Made by a program: the position numbers and the translations under genes. From assembly GCA_029962745.1 (NCBI GenBank), contig CM057158.1, forward strand, positions 11,463,089-11,527,088: a DNA stretch of 64,000 nt. Direction: 5' to 3'. This document shows, one piece after another, positions 47,401-58,218 of the stretch. Position 1 is the first letter of the stretch. Every line of letters begins with the position of its first letter. Under the pieces are notes generated by a model that did not search any database, was not told where the DNA came from, and saw only the letters and a program-made list of their open reading frames with translations. This DNA comes from Echinometra lucunter (Eukaryota > Echinodermata > Echinoidea > Camarodonta > Echinometridae).

Positions 47401-50400
47401 CGGTTTGTAAGTTACGCACGACTTTACGCACGACTGGTGATATGTTCTTGTGCTGCATGTAAATGACTGAGAATCTGATTAGCACCGAAGAACATGTACC
47501 AGTCGTGCGTAACTTACAAACAGCTTTATGAAACACCCCCCTGTACTAGTTCCATGCAACCATACAGGCAGGCTGGCATATCTACATAGGCCCACATGAA
47601 CAATCTTTTTTCATGACTTTTCATAATATTCAAAAAAGAATTTCATTTTTCTATGACTTTCCAGGTTTTTCCATGACTGTGGGAATCCTGATTTACCAGT
47701 AGTAATACAGAGCTTTAACAAGGTCTAATTTAATCAATTTTTCTTCTCAAATTGGCAACAGTTATTTTTATTTTGCACTCCTAGAAACTTTAAACAAATC
47801 AAAATGTATATAACATGAACCAGTGTGAATAAAAATTCCAAAATTGAATCCACAAATTGCCAATTTGCAAGTGAAAATAATAATCATCTATTTACACTGC
47901 GTTGCCAATTTAGAAACTTTAATGATTGTTGATAATTAAATCACGCTTATTTGAGAACAAAACAATGTACTACATCTACAATGGAAATAGATGAAAAATT
48001 TTCAGTGGATTTTCTCCCTCTGCTCATAAACAAGCATAGTGTGTAATTCCAAGCATTCCGCATCAATATATACTGTAAAAGTGATACTCAACACTGTGCT
48101 GCTATTGGTAAATAATGTTTCAAACAAAAGACTTGCCTTTCTTTGAGCGAGTAGTGCCCATGGTGACCAACGATATCCTCCAATCCCGCCATGAGATGAC
48201 TGTTAAACTGTGGAATGAACATCAACAACAATCATAGAGAAGCATGGCTTCTGGGAGGAGATGAAAGATAATTTGGGAGCTTTCTTGGTCTTCTGACTTC
48301 CATTTGGAAGAATATCACAGTAGAAATGTTCCTTTAAAAGGATTACTCTTCAAATGCCCTCATTTTCTAAATATGAAAAAAAAAAAAAAAAAAAAAGCTC
48401 AAGTTTTTGGCCCGAGCCTTTGCATGTAGTCCTATATACCCATTTCTGTGTGTGCTTTTCAGCAAGACTGAGTGGATTGCTCCCCAGTGTGATGATTTAA
48501 AAACTTATATAGTATACACTATTTTCTATTTCCTACTTTTGTTCTTTTTTTTTCTTTCCAATCGCATTTATTCATAATCTCTTTTAACAATCACAAGAAC
48601 ATCAAAAATTTCATTTTACATTCACTTATCATGAACATTAAACAAAATCAAACATAGTCAAATAATTCCCCTGGGAGTCTGAACAAAGGTTTCCCTGTAC
48701 ATAATCTGTTTACCTCTAGCCTCTTTCGTAATTCAGAGGCAAACAAAAATCTTAAACTGGATTCCCTATTATCAACACCCTTAAAATTGCGTACCAGAAT
48801 CGATTTATAAATTGTCCAAAAAGCTATTGTAATGAAATTGTCCAACTCCTCATTTATGTTGTTTTTAATCAAAAGATCAATGTTAATTTCAATCTGCTTG
48901 TCTGCTTTTCTATTTCTACTTAATTAACATTTCTCAATTGCTTTGAATCAGTTTCTTTCACTCTGTAATCATATGACCAGGGCCCTGTTTCATAACAAGC
49001 TGCAATAACTATTATAAGCTACCGAAATCCTTGTATCTGATTGACTGAGAGGAAATTTTTCATAGAAATGAGGCAGTTGTTACTGATAACAAGTTTTATG
49101 AAACAGGACCCAGGACTCCAGTTTATCTCTAAACAATCCATACCATAATTCTCCCTGTAAGCTCATTTCCCATAACCTCATTTCCATGATATGCTCCTAT
49201 TCATTTCTAATGTGCATAAGAAATTACAAACCATGGCTAATTCAGCATCAGGGCTAACCTGGCATTCTCCAAATTAGACAGGAGAGCTTGAATTCATTGA
49301 AAATTATCTGCATGGATTCGGCATGGCATTCACCTTTCAAACACCTATTATTAAAGGCATTGATTAACATTGTTATGATTTTTTTTTAAAAAAATGCTAC
49401 TTGTAAATGGGATAAACATAAGGGTTATGAAATAAAGGGTTAAAAAATACCAGTCTGAAATAATATCCACAGGAAGTATTTTCAAGTATGAGAAATGTGA
49501 ACCAATGTTTGAAAAATGCATAAGGGTCGGTTGCACAGATTGGACGTAAGGAGTGCACATGCGCGCATGGTTCACTGGACCTTACTCTATGTATTGGTGT
49601 ATCATGCGAAGGGAGGCAGATAATGGCTTTTTGGAACTCGAGCAAAACGGTCCTCTTTTTTATTGTCTCTGAGACCCAAAATAATAAAATCATGGTTTGC
49701 GTTTTTCATTCCAAATTATGGTTGGTTTCAGGGTTTTTGAGTATAAATACAAGTACTCATACACATGTTTCATCTTAGTTTGAGAATTTTTTAAATCGGC
49801 TGCTCACAAAGTTAGCCAATGCCTTGTATTGGCTAAATTTGTATCAAACATTATTTGATACAAATACACTACCAGGGCTCTGTTTCAATTTTTTTTTTTT
49901 AGCAATAACAGTAATTTGTCTGTACTTTTTAATGAAGTTGATGTATTTGATTGGTCATGAGAAAATCTGCAAAAGAATCACAGCAATTTCTGCAATATAC
50001 AACCCTAAACATTTTTCTCTTTGCTATTCATCATTACTGGTACTCACCCTCTCATAAATTTCTTCATTCATCGTTGGCTTTCTCTTCTCTGATTTTTGGA
50101 CGTGCAGAAGGTTAACCAGAGGTTTAATGGTAATACCCTGTTCGAGAAATGAACCATTGGAGAAAGAAAAAAAATCTGATAAGGATGTACCTAATCATAA
50201 AATCAAGAAATGTTTTTAGGAGAATTTGTTTATGCGACTGACCAACGTGAAAGGAAAAAAAGCAGCGTATTTGAAAATTTGGACGAGCGTTTGTGTTCGT
50301 TGCCATTCATTCATGACACGTTTGACGTACGTGGTATTCATAGCTGTTTGTAGGTGTTTGCAGAGATACGCTGGAGCCGATTTTCTATTTTGGACATGTT

Positions 50401-52484
50401 CAAAAATTTAGAACCCTACTGTGGCCAAGAATTTGAGCGTATTTGAGCGTATTTGAGCGTATCTGGACTTTTCCAAAAAACAGCTAGGCATTCGTTAGCT
50501 CTATTTGCTATTATGTGACGGGGCCTTTACCGATTACTACTTGTTTGTCCAAATCTGGAAAAACAGTTAACCGATGACTTATCATTCGACTTGTTAGATA
50601 CAATTTGATTTTGGTATTATACACATTTTCCAATGACTACCGCCCAGGGCTATCTTGGGCTTTAATAGTCTTAAATGAGTTAAGCTTTGTATACATGTGA
50701 TACAATATTTACAATGAAAGAGCATTTGATTTCAAGTGGATCTTCTTCTTCGGTATTTCCTGCAATCACAACGATCACTTTAAAGTCTCATAAAATTAAA
50801 AGGTGAACAGGTTTTGCTTTTGATATCGCTATAAAGGTACATCCCTAATGGAAGGGGCAATGATAATCATGTTACTTTTGGTTTTGGGTCATAAATCATA
50901 TCTCAACAACTATTATCTCCACTTGGTAAGATGAAAACCAATCTGCCTAAATAATCGCCACTTTTCACTCTTTTTAAACATCCGAGACCAGATTTATGCT
51001 GTACAAAATAGAAATATAGACATCAGTTGTCAGGCGAGATTTATTAGTATCTCACTAGAAAGTTCATTACGCAATAATAACAATAATAATTCATATCTAT
51101 TGGGTGCCACTGTTGTTTCGATAGGTGCACCATATTCTCTCTAAGGGTTAATTACCAGTTATTAGAACTAGACTTTTTGACTAAACCAAACATGAATGAT
51201 GAAAAATGTAACACAATCATAATAGAGAAAATGAATGGTGTACACGTCCTTTGACTGACTCACGGCTGAGTCTTCACAACTCGCAATAAAAGACTTTGTT
51301 TTCTTATTTTATTGTACTTGACTTTCAGATAACTTTGATGTCAGGTGAAGTTTGTTTACGGTACCTGACTTTGTCCTTTCAGATTTACAATGCTGCACAT
51401 TCCCAAGGCAAAGTTCCAATGGATGTATGATCTAGACCTTTAATTCTTTCAATCTTTCCTCCTTTCTTTCTAGCATACGTCCAGTACAAAAAAGAAGAAA
51501 TCAACAAATTTCTGGACAAGCCGAGGAGCCATTTGATCTTGTCTCCCTTTGTCATACCTGTATAAAAACAGTGAACATGATGACAACTACGGTTGCAGTA
51601 TAGAAGATAGGCTTTGCGCTGATGACTTTAGAGCACAAGAGAGCAACCAACGAGAAGGCGATAGCGCCTCGGATGCCTCCGTACATCATGATGAACTGGG
51701 ATCGTCTGTTGATTTTGAAGAGTCGGAAGCGATTCAGAATAGTTACTTGTAGAAGTACACCTGGAAAGTGAAATTTCGATAAATAGAATAAACTCTGTAT
51801 TGTATTCATTCATTCATTTATTTACATATTACTCTTAAAAATCATTCACAGCCCGTTTGCTAAATTGCAGATTCTTTCAAGACGATAAAAGCAAAGTAAA
51901 AGATACACTTTATAGATATATATACTACCTAAACTGCAGGTAAAATACCCTTTGTAAAAATTTCTTAGCTTCCAGTACATGAGTGACTTAAAATATCCTA
52001 TTTATCGAAAAATTCAACTAACATCAAAATTTTCGATAAGGCTAAAAACCATTACCGAACATTCTGGCAAAATGTGTATATTTGATCAATAATAAGATAG
52101 GTTTAGAAAAAAAGACATTTCATCATGACATCATTCATTAAAAATGCCTCATAACACCCTCAGTTTGATTCTCTCTTTACAATCTTAACTGCTGCCAATA
52201 CCAACAAACCTATGAATAACAATTTTTTAAAAAGAGAGAAAAGCCTTCTGAATTAGCACTCACCAATAGCCCTATACACAGTGCAGAAGAGCAGTGTAAA
52301 GAGAACAAAAGCAGTGTCCCACTGATGAGAGCTTTTTCTCACAGATGTGGTCCCCAAGAAGATGAAGATGATGGTTTCACTCATACTACTCAACATCTTG
52401 AGGAAGTACTTGATAGTGGTGTGTGATTTCTGGGAGATGTTCTGCTCCACATAGGGTTTCATAAACATGGAGCAAGTGACAATC
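38271..52484 (-). CDS. plasma-membrane Na+/H+ exchanger (SLC9A, NHE2/3/5-like), C-terminal part
   Basis: Exons 52484-52264, 51760-51558, 50137-50048, 48207-48137, 47035-46847, 46136-45950, 43218-42987, 40872-40774 and 38413-38271 join in frame to 477 residues plus stop. They cover the last membrane segments ([48 protein letters not shown]), the TIKPLV motif, the [23 protein letters not shown] calcineurin-homologous-protein-binding stretch and a long tail. Known: the family exchanges Na+ in for H+ out, controlling pH and volume. The VYRAIGV-LQ sequence favours NHE3/5 over NHE1, but the tail is mixed. RRKSSF and KRSGS look like PKA-type sites (inference). The protein ends ETGF, a class I PDZ ligand. 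N-terminal exons were not found up to 64000. One intron is GC-AG. Confidence 0.93.
38414..40773. other. last NHE intron
   Basis: AT-rich. AAAT/AAAC simple sequence at 39185-39235. No other exon supported. Confidence 0.5.
40774..40872 (-). CDS. NHE exon, tail
   Basis: 99 nt from TTACAG to GTAAGT. Encodes [18 protein letters not shown] and [11 protein letters not shown], like the LPVITIDPASP segment of NHE1. Phases fit both neighbours. Confidence 0.8.
41026..41176. repeat. 11-bp minisatellite (AAACTGATTTC)n
   Basis: About 13 copies of AAACTGATTTC with variants (CACTGATTCC, AACCGATTTC). In the NHE intron 40873-42986. Confidence 0.85.
42293..42310 (-). CDS. candidate 18-nt micro-exon of NHE
   Basis: TTTCAG precedes and GTAGTA follows 18 bases that would insert GKQLPK between TK and GPIP without changing frame or phase. 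Splice signals are fair only. Optional exon at best. Confidence 0.25.
42987..43218 (-). CDS. NHE exon, basic tail
   Basis: 232 nt from TATAG to GTAAGA. Encodes [19 protein letters not shown], then a strongly basic stretch ([30 protein letters not shown]). Confidence 0.88.
43219..45949. other. NHE intron
   Basis: AT-rich; contains the LINE tail at 44970-45300 and no supported exon. Confidence 0.5.
44970..45300 (+). mobile_element. LINE C-terminal fragment with TTGA tail
   Basis: Plus-strand frame ends [20 protein letters not shown] then [26 protein letters not shown]: the GRPR-TY--DTGL pattern is common at the C-terminus of invertebrate non-LTR retrotransposon polyproteins. It is followed by a (TTGA)n-like tail at ~45272-45300. 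5'-truncated and inactive. Confidence 0.55.
45950..46136 (-). CDS. NHE exon, tail
   Basis: 187 nt from TGTAG to GTGAGT. Encodes [16 protein letters not shown], a QRRKSSF PKA-type site and [12 protein letters not shown]. Confidence 0.88.
46500..46815 (+). repeat. polypurine (GAA)n tract, ~310 bp
   Basis: Almost uninterrupted purine on plus, mostly GAA and GGA units, starting only ~30 bases past the donor of the exon 46847-47035. In the NHE transcript it is a UUC-rich tract. Glu/Lys and Ser frames here are not genes. Confidence 0.85.
46847..47035 (-). CDS. NHE exon, tail
   Basis: 189 nt from ATCAG to GTAAGC. Encodes [20 protein letters not shown], then [20 protein letters not shown] and a Ser/Thr-rich end. 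Confidence 0.9.
47381..47546. mobile_element. MITE, palindromic, ~165 bp
   Basis: GGGGGGTGTTTCATAAAGC then TTTGTAAGTTACGCACGACT is mirrored at the right by AGTCGTGCGTAACTTACAAA and CTTTATGAAACACCCCCCT. In an NHE intron. Confidence 0.75.
47712..48080. mobile_element. diverged copy of the TTAA MITE family
   Basis: CAAATTGGCAACA with TTATTTTTATTTTGC, and later TGCGTTGCCAATTTAGAA, follow the order seen at 9915-10110. Ends are eroded. Confidence 0.45.
48137..48207 (-). CDS. NHE exon, CHP-binding region, GC donor
   Basis: 71 nt after CCACAG. Encodes [20 protein letters not shown] and LKE, then AG before GCAAGT. The next exon supplies G to complete Arg, so the donor is GC, not GT. Confidence 0.9.
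48240..48480. repeat. interspersed repeat block, also at ~55150-55400
   Basis: GGGAGGAGA, TTTGGGAGCTTTC, CTCTTCAAATGCCCTCA in this intron correspond in order to GGGGAGGAGA, TTTGCATGCTTTC, CTTTTCAAATGTCCTCA near 55160-55270. A further relative may lie near 60430-60560. Confidence 0.4.
48981..49112. mobile_element. MITE (TTTCATAA-ended family)
   Basis: GGGCCCTGTTTCATAACAAG at the left, ACAAGTTTTATGAAACAGGA at the right, with TCTGATTGACTGAGAG inside. Same family as 57119, 57346 and 62245. Confidence 0.7.
49351..49826. mobile_element. ~480-bp inverted-end element, copy 1
   Basis: Begins TTAAAGGCATTGATTAAC and ends GTTAGCCAATGCCTT, short inverted ends. The inside (GGGATAAACATAAGGGTTA, GTGAACCAATGTTTGAAAAA, TTTCATCTTAGTTTGAGAAT) is shared with copies at 54064-54557 (inverted) and 59553-60381. 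No transposase. Confidence 0.7.
50048..50137 (-). CDS. NHE exon, start of cytoplasmic tail
   Basis: 90-nt, phase-0 exon between GAACAG and GTGAGT. Encodes [20 protein letters not shown] and the NEEIYER motif. Confidence 0.93.
51558..51760 (-). CDS. NHE exon, last membrane segments
   Basis: 203 nt from TTCCAG to GTATGA. Encodes [32 protein letters not shown] and VIMFTVFIQ. Confidence 0.95.
52264..52484 (-). CDS. NHE exon, membrane segments
   Basis: 221 nt from TTCTAG to GTGAGT. Encodes [16 protein letters not shown], then the conserved TIKYFLKM and [10 protein letters not shown], to TVYRAIG. Needs two bases from an unseen upstream exon. Confidence 0.93.
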
Positions 52485-52541
52485 CTAGAATGATATAAAC
52501 AATGCCATCATAAGTTGAACGATCAATCGTTATTGGAAGAA

Positions 52542-52688
52542 AGATCTAGTCCCGAAGAAGATGAAGATAACGGTTTTGCTCATACGGTCATACTACTGAA
52601 ACTCAACATCTTGAGGAAATAGTTGAAACTTCTGTGAGATGTTCTGATCAAAGGAGGGTTTCATGAGCATGAGAAACAAGTAAGAATC
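52542..52688 (-). pseudogene. decayed duplicate of NHE exon 52264-52484
   Basis: The minus strand keeps the acceptor TGTTTCAG, then GATTCTTACTTG, ATGAAACCC, CAGAACATCTCACAGAA, TTCCTCAAGATGTTGAGT and ATCTTCATCTTCTT in the same order as the real exon 60 bases away, but indels and TGA break the frame and the second half is missing. Tandem exon duplication that degenerated. Confidence 0.75.
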
Positions 52689-53122
52689 CTGAAACAAGAT
52701 AAATTATGAGTAAATTACTGGTATTGCTAGATTTTAAGAAGATATTTCGTCAAAAGTGAGAAAATGCAGTATAAGCCTGATTCTGGATTCTAGATAAAAA
52801 GTGGGATTATAATTAGGATTTTTACTAACTTTTTGTGACATGACCAGAATATTGTAATATTTCTTGCTTCCTTTTAGAAATCATCAACAACTTGTATACT
52901 GCTATATCTGGTTCAACTTCGATGTCTTATTGATGAACAGAATAGCAGAGATTGTGCCTTTGTGGGTTTAAAAGAATTTTCATAATCACTCCAGAAGTAA
53001 CAGGACCATGAAAGTTATGAAAAATTATAAATATCACTGAAGGTGATTAATACACCATCCCAATGTGTATACTAAATTTTGCTTGAAAAATGAGGAAGTA
53101 GTCGATCTGCAGTATTCCATGA

Positions 53123-53600
53123 TTTCAATTCAATTCAATTCAATTCAAAACGGTTTTATTCGGAATAAACATGCTTGATACATTAGACATTTCACATGAA
53201 AAGCAGCAAAGGCTGGATAGATCATGTTTACATGTTTAATATATTTACAACATTAAAAAAATATATATACATGTTTAAAAGGGTAAATGGCAAGACACAT
53301 GAAAATTAATTAAATACCAGTATAAACACGTAAAAACACTAGTTCAAACATTCACTCTCCTTAGTTTGTAGAAAGGATAAGACAGTATGAGTGCAATCAT
53401 GATAATGCAGAAGAAATATTTGAATATACAGAGGAAGAAGAGCAGGACTGAACGGGAAAAGGGGGAAAAATCATGGAAATCTTCAATTATTGTTCAACAT
53501 ATTAACTAAAAATGGGAGTGGGCTATTTTTAAATCTTTGTGTTTTGAATTTAAACTGATGGTATGATTTATTGCCATTATATGCTAATACCATGGCAATG
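53123..53600 (-). mobile_element. LINE 3' end, minus strand
   Basis: (CAATT)n at 53123-53147 followed by GGTTTTATTC is a minus-strand tail plus AATAAA-type signal. Upstream sequence to ~53600 has no intact ORF. Confidence 0.45.
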
Positions 53601-54063
53601 CAGTTTCAGACATATTCAAAAAAAATTTCTTGCACATCTTCACCACAAGACCAATGTGTGCCAAATTGCTTGAAAAATGAGGAAGTAGTTCGATCGGCAT
53701 GCAATAGACCGACTGCCCGACCCACCGTACGCTGATTCCTATAAGTTTGGCGGGGGTGTAATGAGCACGTAATAGGACACTGCAAAGGTCGTCTTTGCTC
53801 ATGCTGAAACTACTAGTACATTATGCATAGTATTATGTGTAGTATTCCTCTTTACACAATACACCAAAAATTAAACTTACAATGAGTTTAGTAAGTGGAT
53901 ATGTGCAACAGTACACATCACTCCACAATCAACCACAGGAAGTCATTTAATTTCTGGATTTTTAAATCTACAGTGTGACAATGAATAAATGGACACTGAA
54001 GAACATTCTAGTGAACCTCTTTAAACTCAAGCAGGGAAAACTTTCATTTTCAGACAACACAGT

Positions 54064-54557
54064 TAAAGGCATTGACTAACTTTGTGAGTAGCTGATTTAA
54101 AAAATTCTCAAACTAAGATGAAACATGTGTATAAGTACTTGTATTTGTACACAAAAACCCTGAAACCAACCATAATTTGGAATGAAAAAGTGTAAGTTAG
54201 ACGCAAACGGCGATTTTATTATCCTTCGTCTCACAAGACAATCACTAAGAGGACCACTTTGCTTGAATTTGAAAATGCCGTTATGTGCCTCCCGCCGCGT
54301 GATAGGCCAATACACACAGTACGGTAAGGTGAGTCATGCGCGCATGCGCACTCCTTATGTCTATTCTGTGTAACCAACCCTCGTATATTTTTCAAACACT
54401 GGTTCACATTTTTTATATTTAAAAATACTTCCTGTGGATATTATACCTTGAAACTTTCAGACTGGTATTTTTACACTATAACCCTTATGTTTATCCCATT
54501 TTCAAGTAACAAAACAAGATTTTTTAAAATCATAACAATGTTAACCAATGCCTTTAA
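54064..54557. mobile_element. ~480-bp inverted-end element, copy 2 (opposite orientation)
   Basis: TTAAAGGCATTGACTAAC at the left and ACCAATGCCTTTAA at the right. Same internal words as copy 1, reverse-complemented. Includes the palindromic GCGCATGCGCA near 54337-54350. Confidence 0.7.
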
Positions 54558-56097
54558 ACTAGAGCCATACCAAATTAGACATGCTGTATCATATTACATG
54601 ACAAGAGTTCTTCAAAGATTAGTGATAGTGTGTTCAAAGTTTCTGTGACTATGTAGTGAAAAAAGAAAAATCCTATAGTTTGTCCATGGGGGATCGCACA
54701 AGACTTGCAGACTTCCTACTGGTAAATTAATGCTTTTTCTTGTTCGTTTATCAGTTATTTTGATTTTTCCACAGAAATTCTTATAAGCTTTTGAAAGTTG
54801 AATCACTCATTACTCATTACCAATCTTGATTTCATATCAATAACTTATTTAAAACTTTGTTATATATATACATATATTTCAAAATTTTCTTTTTCAGAAG
54901 ATAAGTCCTTTTTCATGAGAACAGATATCACATGAGCATACTCGTAATGAAACCAATCCTACATTAATCTATTTCAAGACAATTTAATCGAAATTGAGAG
55001 CAACATTTAGCAAAAACAACAAGTGTCATCTTGAGTTGCAAAGAATATCTAATGAGTAAGACCTACTATTTTCTAAATGAGCAATACCAAGTATTTTAGA
55101 AATAACAATATATATGTTTCCCCCGGAATAATACTCTTTTTATTTTAATCATTGCTTGAGTTCTTGGGGAGGAGAAAAATAATTTGCATGCTTTCACATT
55201 CTTTCTGTCTGTTAGAAAGAGTATCCTAGTAGAAAGATTCACTCCAAATGATCACTTTTCAAATGTCCTCATGTTCAAAATACAATGATGAATAGCTGAA
55301 GAGTTTGCGCTGAATATTTATGCATCAATGGTACGTGGTCCCACATATTCATTTCTGCATGCACAGTATGCGTCTTATTTGCAAAAGTAAGTCTATTTTT
55401 TCACATTACAATGACTCCAAAATCGCAGACTAGACACCTATTCTTATCTGCCTTTCCTATTTGTATGGAAAGAGTTTCTTTCACAATGTGATTTGCATGA
55501 CCAGAACTCATGCTCAGCTTTAAAAAGTTTTCAACTTCCTTGTTTGGGAGAGATTATACTTAACATGTGTACAAGTAAAAAATTAAAAAAAATACTCCCT
55601 GTTTATGGGTGAAGTGAGGATTTTGTTTCCTCAGCTCCACCATGGTCTGGTTAATGTTAACTTTATAGAGCACAGAATGAAAGGGAAATACCAACAACAA
55701 TAAAGGGGGGGGGGGCATATAAAGTCTCAATATAATGTTGAATTAATAATGTGTAAAAATCAAAGGATTTTGCATAGTTTCCAGAATCATTCCTGAGTAT
55801 TTACATTATGGATTTGATGTAGAAGTTATACCCAATAAAATTAAATTTGGTTCATACTCAGAAAATTCATTATGGAAAGTGAAGATGTATATTTCAATGA
55901 TTATACAAATACAGGTCAAAATTCTCAAACACCAGCAAGAATTACCAACAGTAATTGTGTTTTATTTTTCAATCACTATTTTTTGATGGATGTATCTGCA
56001 TTTTCTTGTTTCTGAATTATGCAAATGGTAATCAAACCATGTGAAAGATTTTGGTCAACATGAAGTCCATATTTAGTGGAAGTCAGGTATTTTTATA

Positions 56098-56400
56098 ATA
56101 ATTTGATTTGATTTGATTTGATTTGATTTATTTGTCAAGTTCAGATATACATAGTGATAAAGAACATACAGTATACATAAAGAAGTTCATGAAAGCTTGA
56201 CAGGATGACCCATGAAAGCTCGAAAGCTGATTTTACAATGGGGTCCTAAAGAGAACAGAATGACTCCTGGCAACATGGTTGGTAAGTATTTGGCACTATA
56301 TACATAATGAAACATATTTACAGCAGTTTAACAGCAACACATTTGAAACAAAGGAAAAAAAAACACAAAAGAATGAAATAATATCGACAAGGTAGAGAAA
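56098..56400 (-). mobile_element. LINE 3' end with (ATTTG)n tail
   Basis: ATTTG repeated about six times at 56100-56130, then TTTATTTG and non-coding sequence. Minus-strand retrotransposon end, 5'-truncated. Confidence 0.45.
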
Positions 56401-57010
56401 AGAATAATAATAATAATATCAATAATAATAATAATAGTAATAATAATAAAAACCTGTCATTTACACAGCACATAATCAATTAAAACTGCTCTATGCGCTT
56501 TACTTAAAGCTAACTACCATACAACAAATGGCTTTAGATTCTGCTTCAATGATTCTGTAGATGTACATGACCGTAAATGTACTGGAAAACTATTCCACAG
56601 TTTTGGACCACAAAATTCAAAGCTAGCTTCACCCTTCTTCAGTCAGCTCTAGGACCCGGTAATATTGAAGTAAGTTCACTAGAGCAACATCTGTAATTTG
56701 ACTGGTGTGGTGAGGATAGTGAAGTAGAAAGGTACTCAGGTGCCAGTTTGTGTATGGACTTATAAACAATCAAAGCAACCTTGTAGGAAATTCTCTTCTC
56801 AACAGGCAACCAATGTAACTGCTTCAACAACAGAGTTGCCCTCAGTATCCTGCTTCCTTGCTTTCCAAACAATCCTGGCAGCACGATGTTGGATGCGCTG
56901 CAACCTCTCAATATCTGTTTTATTAACATCAATAACTGGGATATTGAACCTATACTCTATATTCATTCCAGCCTCCCTGCACCCAAAATTTCAATTTGAT
57001 ACCTTTCTGG
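56401..57010 (-). pseudogene. LINE reverse-transcriptase C-terminal relic
   Basis: On minus, LQRIQHRAARIVW in one frame shifts to KQLHWLPVEKRISYKVALIV with YKSIHKLAPEYLS, then in a third frame a PKLWNSFPVHLRS-like segment. These are in the order typical of CR1/Jockey-like ORF2 ends. Followed by a GCGCATAGAGC...TGTAAATGACA stretch and (ATT)n at ~56403-56450, the expected 3' tail. Frameshifts and stops make it dead. Confidence 0.75.
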
Positions 57011-57118
57011 AGTATGCCAGGGTAATGATACACCAGAGCAGCTCCAGCATTTCTAAATTTCAGAAATTTAAAGATGTTTTAACTCTCACATTAGATAGTT
57101 CCATATTTGATAGATCAG

Positions 57119-57270
57119 GATCCCGTTTCATAAAACTTGTTATCAATAACAGGTTCCAATAACTGTTATAAGCTAGTGAAATCCTTGCATCTGATTGGCT
57201 GAGAGTAAATTTGTTATAGAAATGTGGAAGTTGATACTGATAACAAGTTCTACAAAACGGGACCCAGGTT
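57119..57270. mobile_element. MITE (TTTCATAA-ended family)
   Basis: CCCGTTTCATAAAACTTGTT at left; AACAAGTTCTACAAAACGGG at right; TCTGATTGGCTGAGAG inside. Confidence 0.75.
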
Positions 57271-57345
57271 CCAATCCCAGTTCTGTGGCGTTTGGGATAG
57301 CAGTCTCATAACTTTAACACAATGGATGCCAGAGAAAAATTTCTA

Positions 57346-57487
57346 CTGCACCAGAGTCCCATTTAATGCAACTGCCACATTTCTATGACAAATCTGCTCT
57401 CAGCCAATCAGATGCAACTATTTCAGGAGCTTATGACAGTTATTGCAACTTAGTGATAACAAGTTTCATGAAACAGGGCCCTGTTCC
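57346..57487. mobile_element. MITE, same family, opposite orientation
   Basis: Contains CTCTCAGCCAATCAGATGCA and ends ACAAGTTTCATGAAACAGGG; left end eroded (GAGTCCCATTTAATGC). Confidence 0.65.
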
Positions 57488-58218
57488 TCAGATGATTTAA
57501 AAAAAATCTGGTTGTTTAAAAGGTTATCACAGAGAAATTGGTTGTGGAGTGGAGAAAACCTGAAAATTGACAGATTTCTTGAGGACACTCCTTAAAAGTT
57601 ATTCTGGAAAAGAACTATGCAAAGAGTAATCTGCAAGAATTAAATGAAATTCCAACTGTTCAGAACAAATTAGTGGCAGAGAGACATATGCACGTGTCCA
57701 GTGTCATCCAAAGTCCAGCATAGATGTTGGTATATAATGCTCTGGAGAGCTCCTATAGCGAACCAAAGAACTTGTCAAAATCACTGGACAATGGATTGAG
57801 AAGTTGTATACCATCAGCATGCTCTCAAGGCACGGAATTCAATTAATAGATCTCTGACTTTAGGTGCCAGAATTGAATTATCCTGAAAATATAAAGCGAT
57901 CATCGTCTTAACAATGGAGGAACAATGTGCATAAAAAGATGCACCTGGAGTAAAAAAATCAAATAAAAAGGAAGGGGTAACCCCTAAAGGACAAAGATCA
58001 AGAACCTGAATCTGATGAACAAAGTTTTGGAACTTACTAAATTGACAAAACAACTTAAGATATACCTCACAGAGAATAGTTATTAAAGAGAACTTTAGAA
58101 ATGAGAAAAAAAACAACTGTTAAGCTTTAAAAACCTGTTTATCTTGAGAACACATCATTAATGTTCAGATAAATGACAAGATGTATTGGCTGTATGTAGG
58201 AGGGGAGAAAGGGGCACT

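Noticed and set aside
48648..48872. 74-codon minus-strand open frame resembling part of a LINE protein
   Set aside because: Similarity too vague to call; it interrupts a repeat block and may be a LINE piece, but no diagnostic motif is present.
56740..57162. Plus-strand 140-codon open frame
   Set aside because: Antisense to a LINE reverse-transcriptase relic and running into a MITE.
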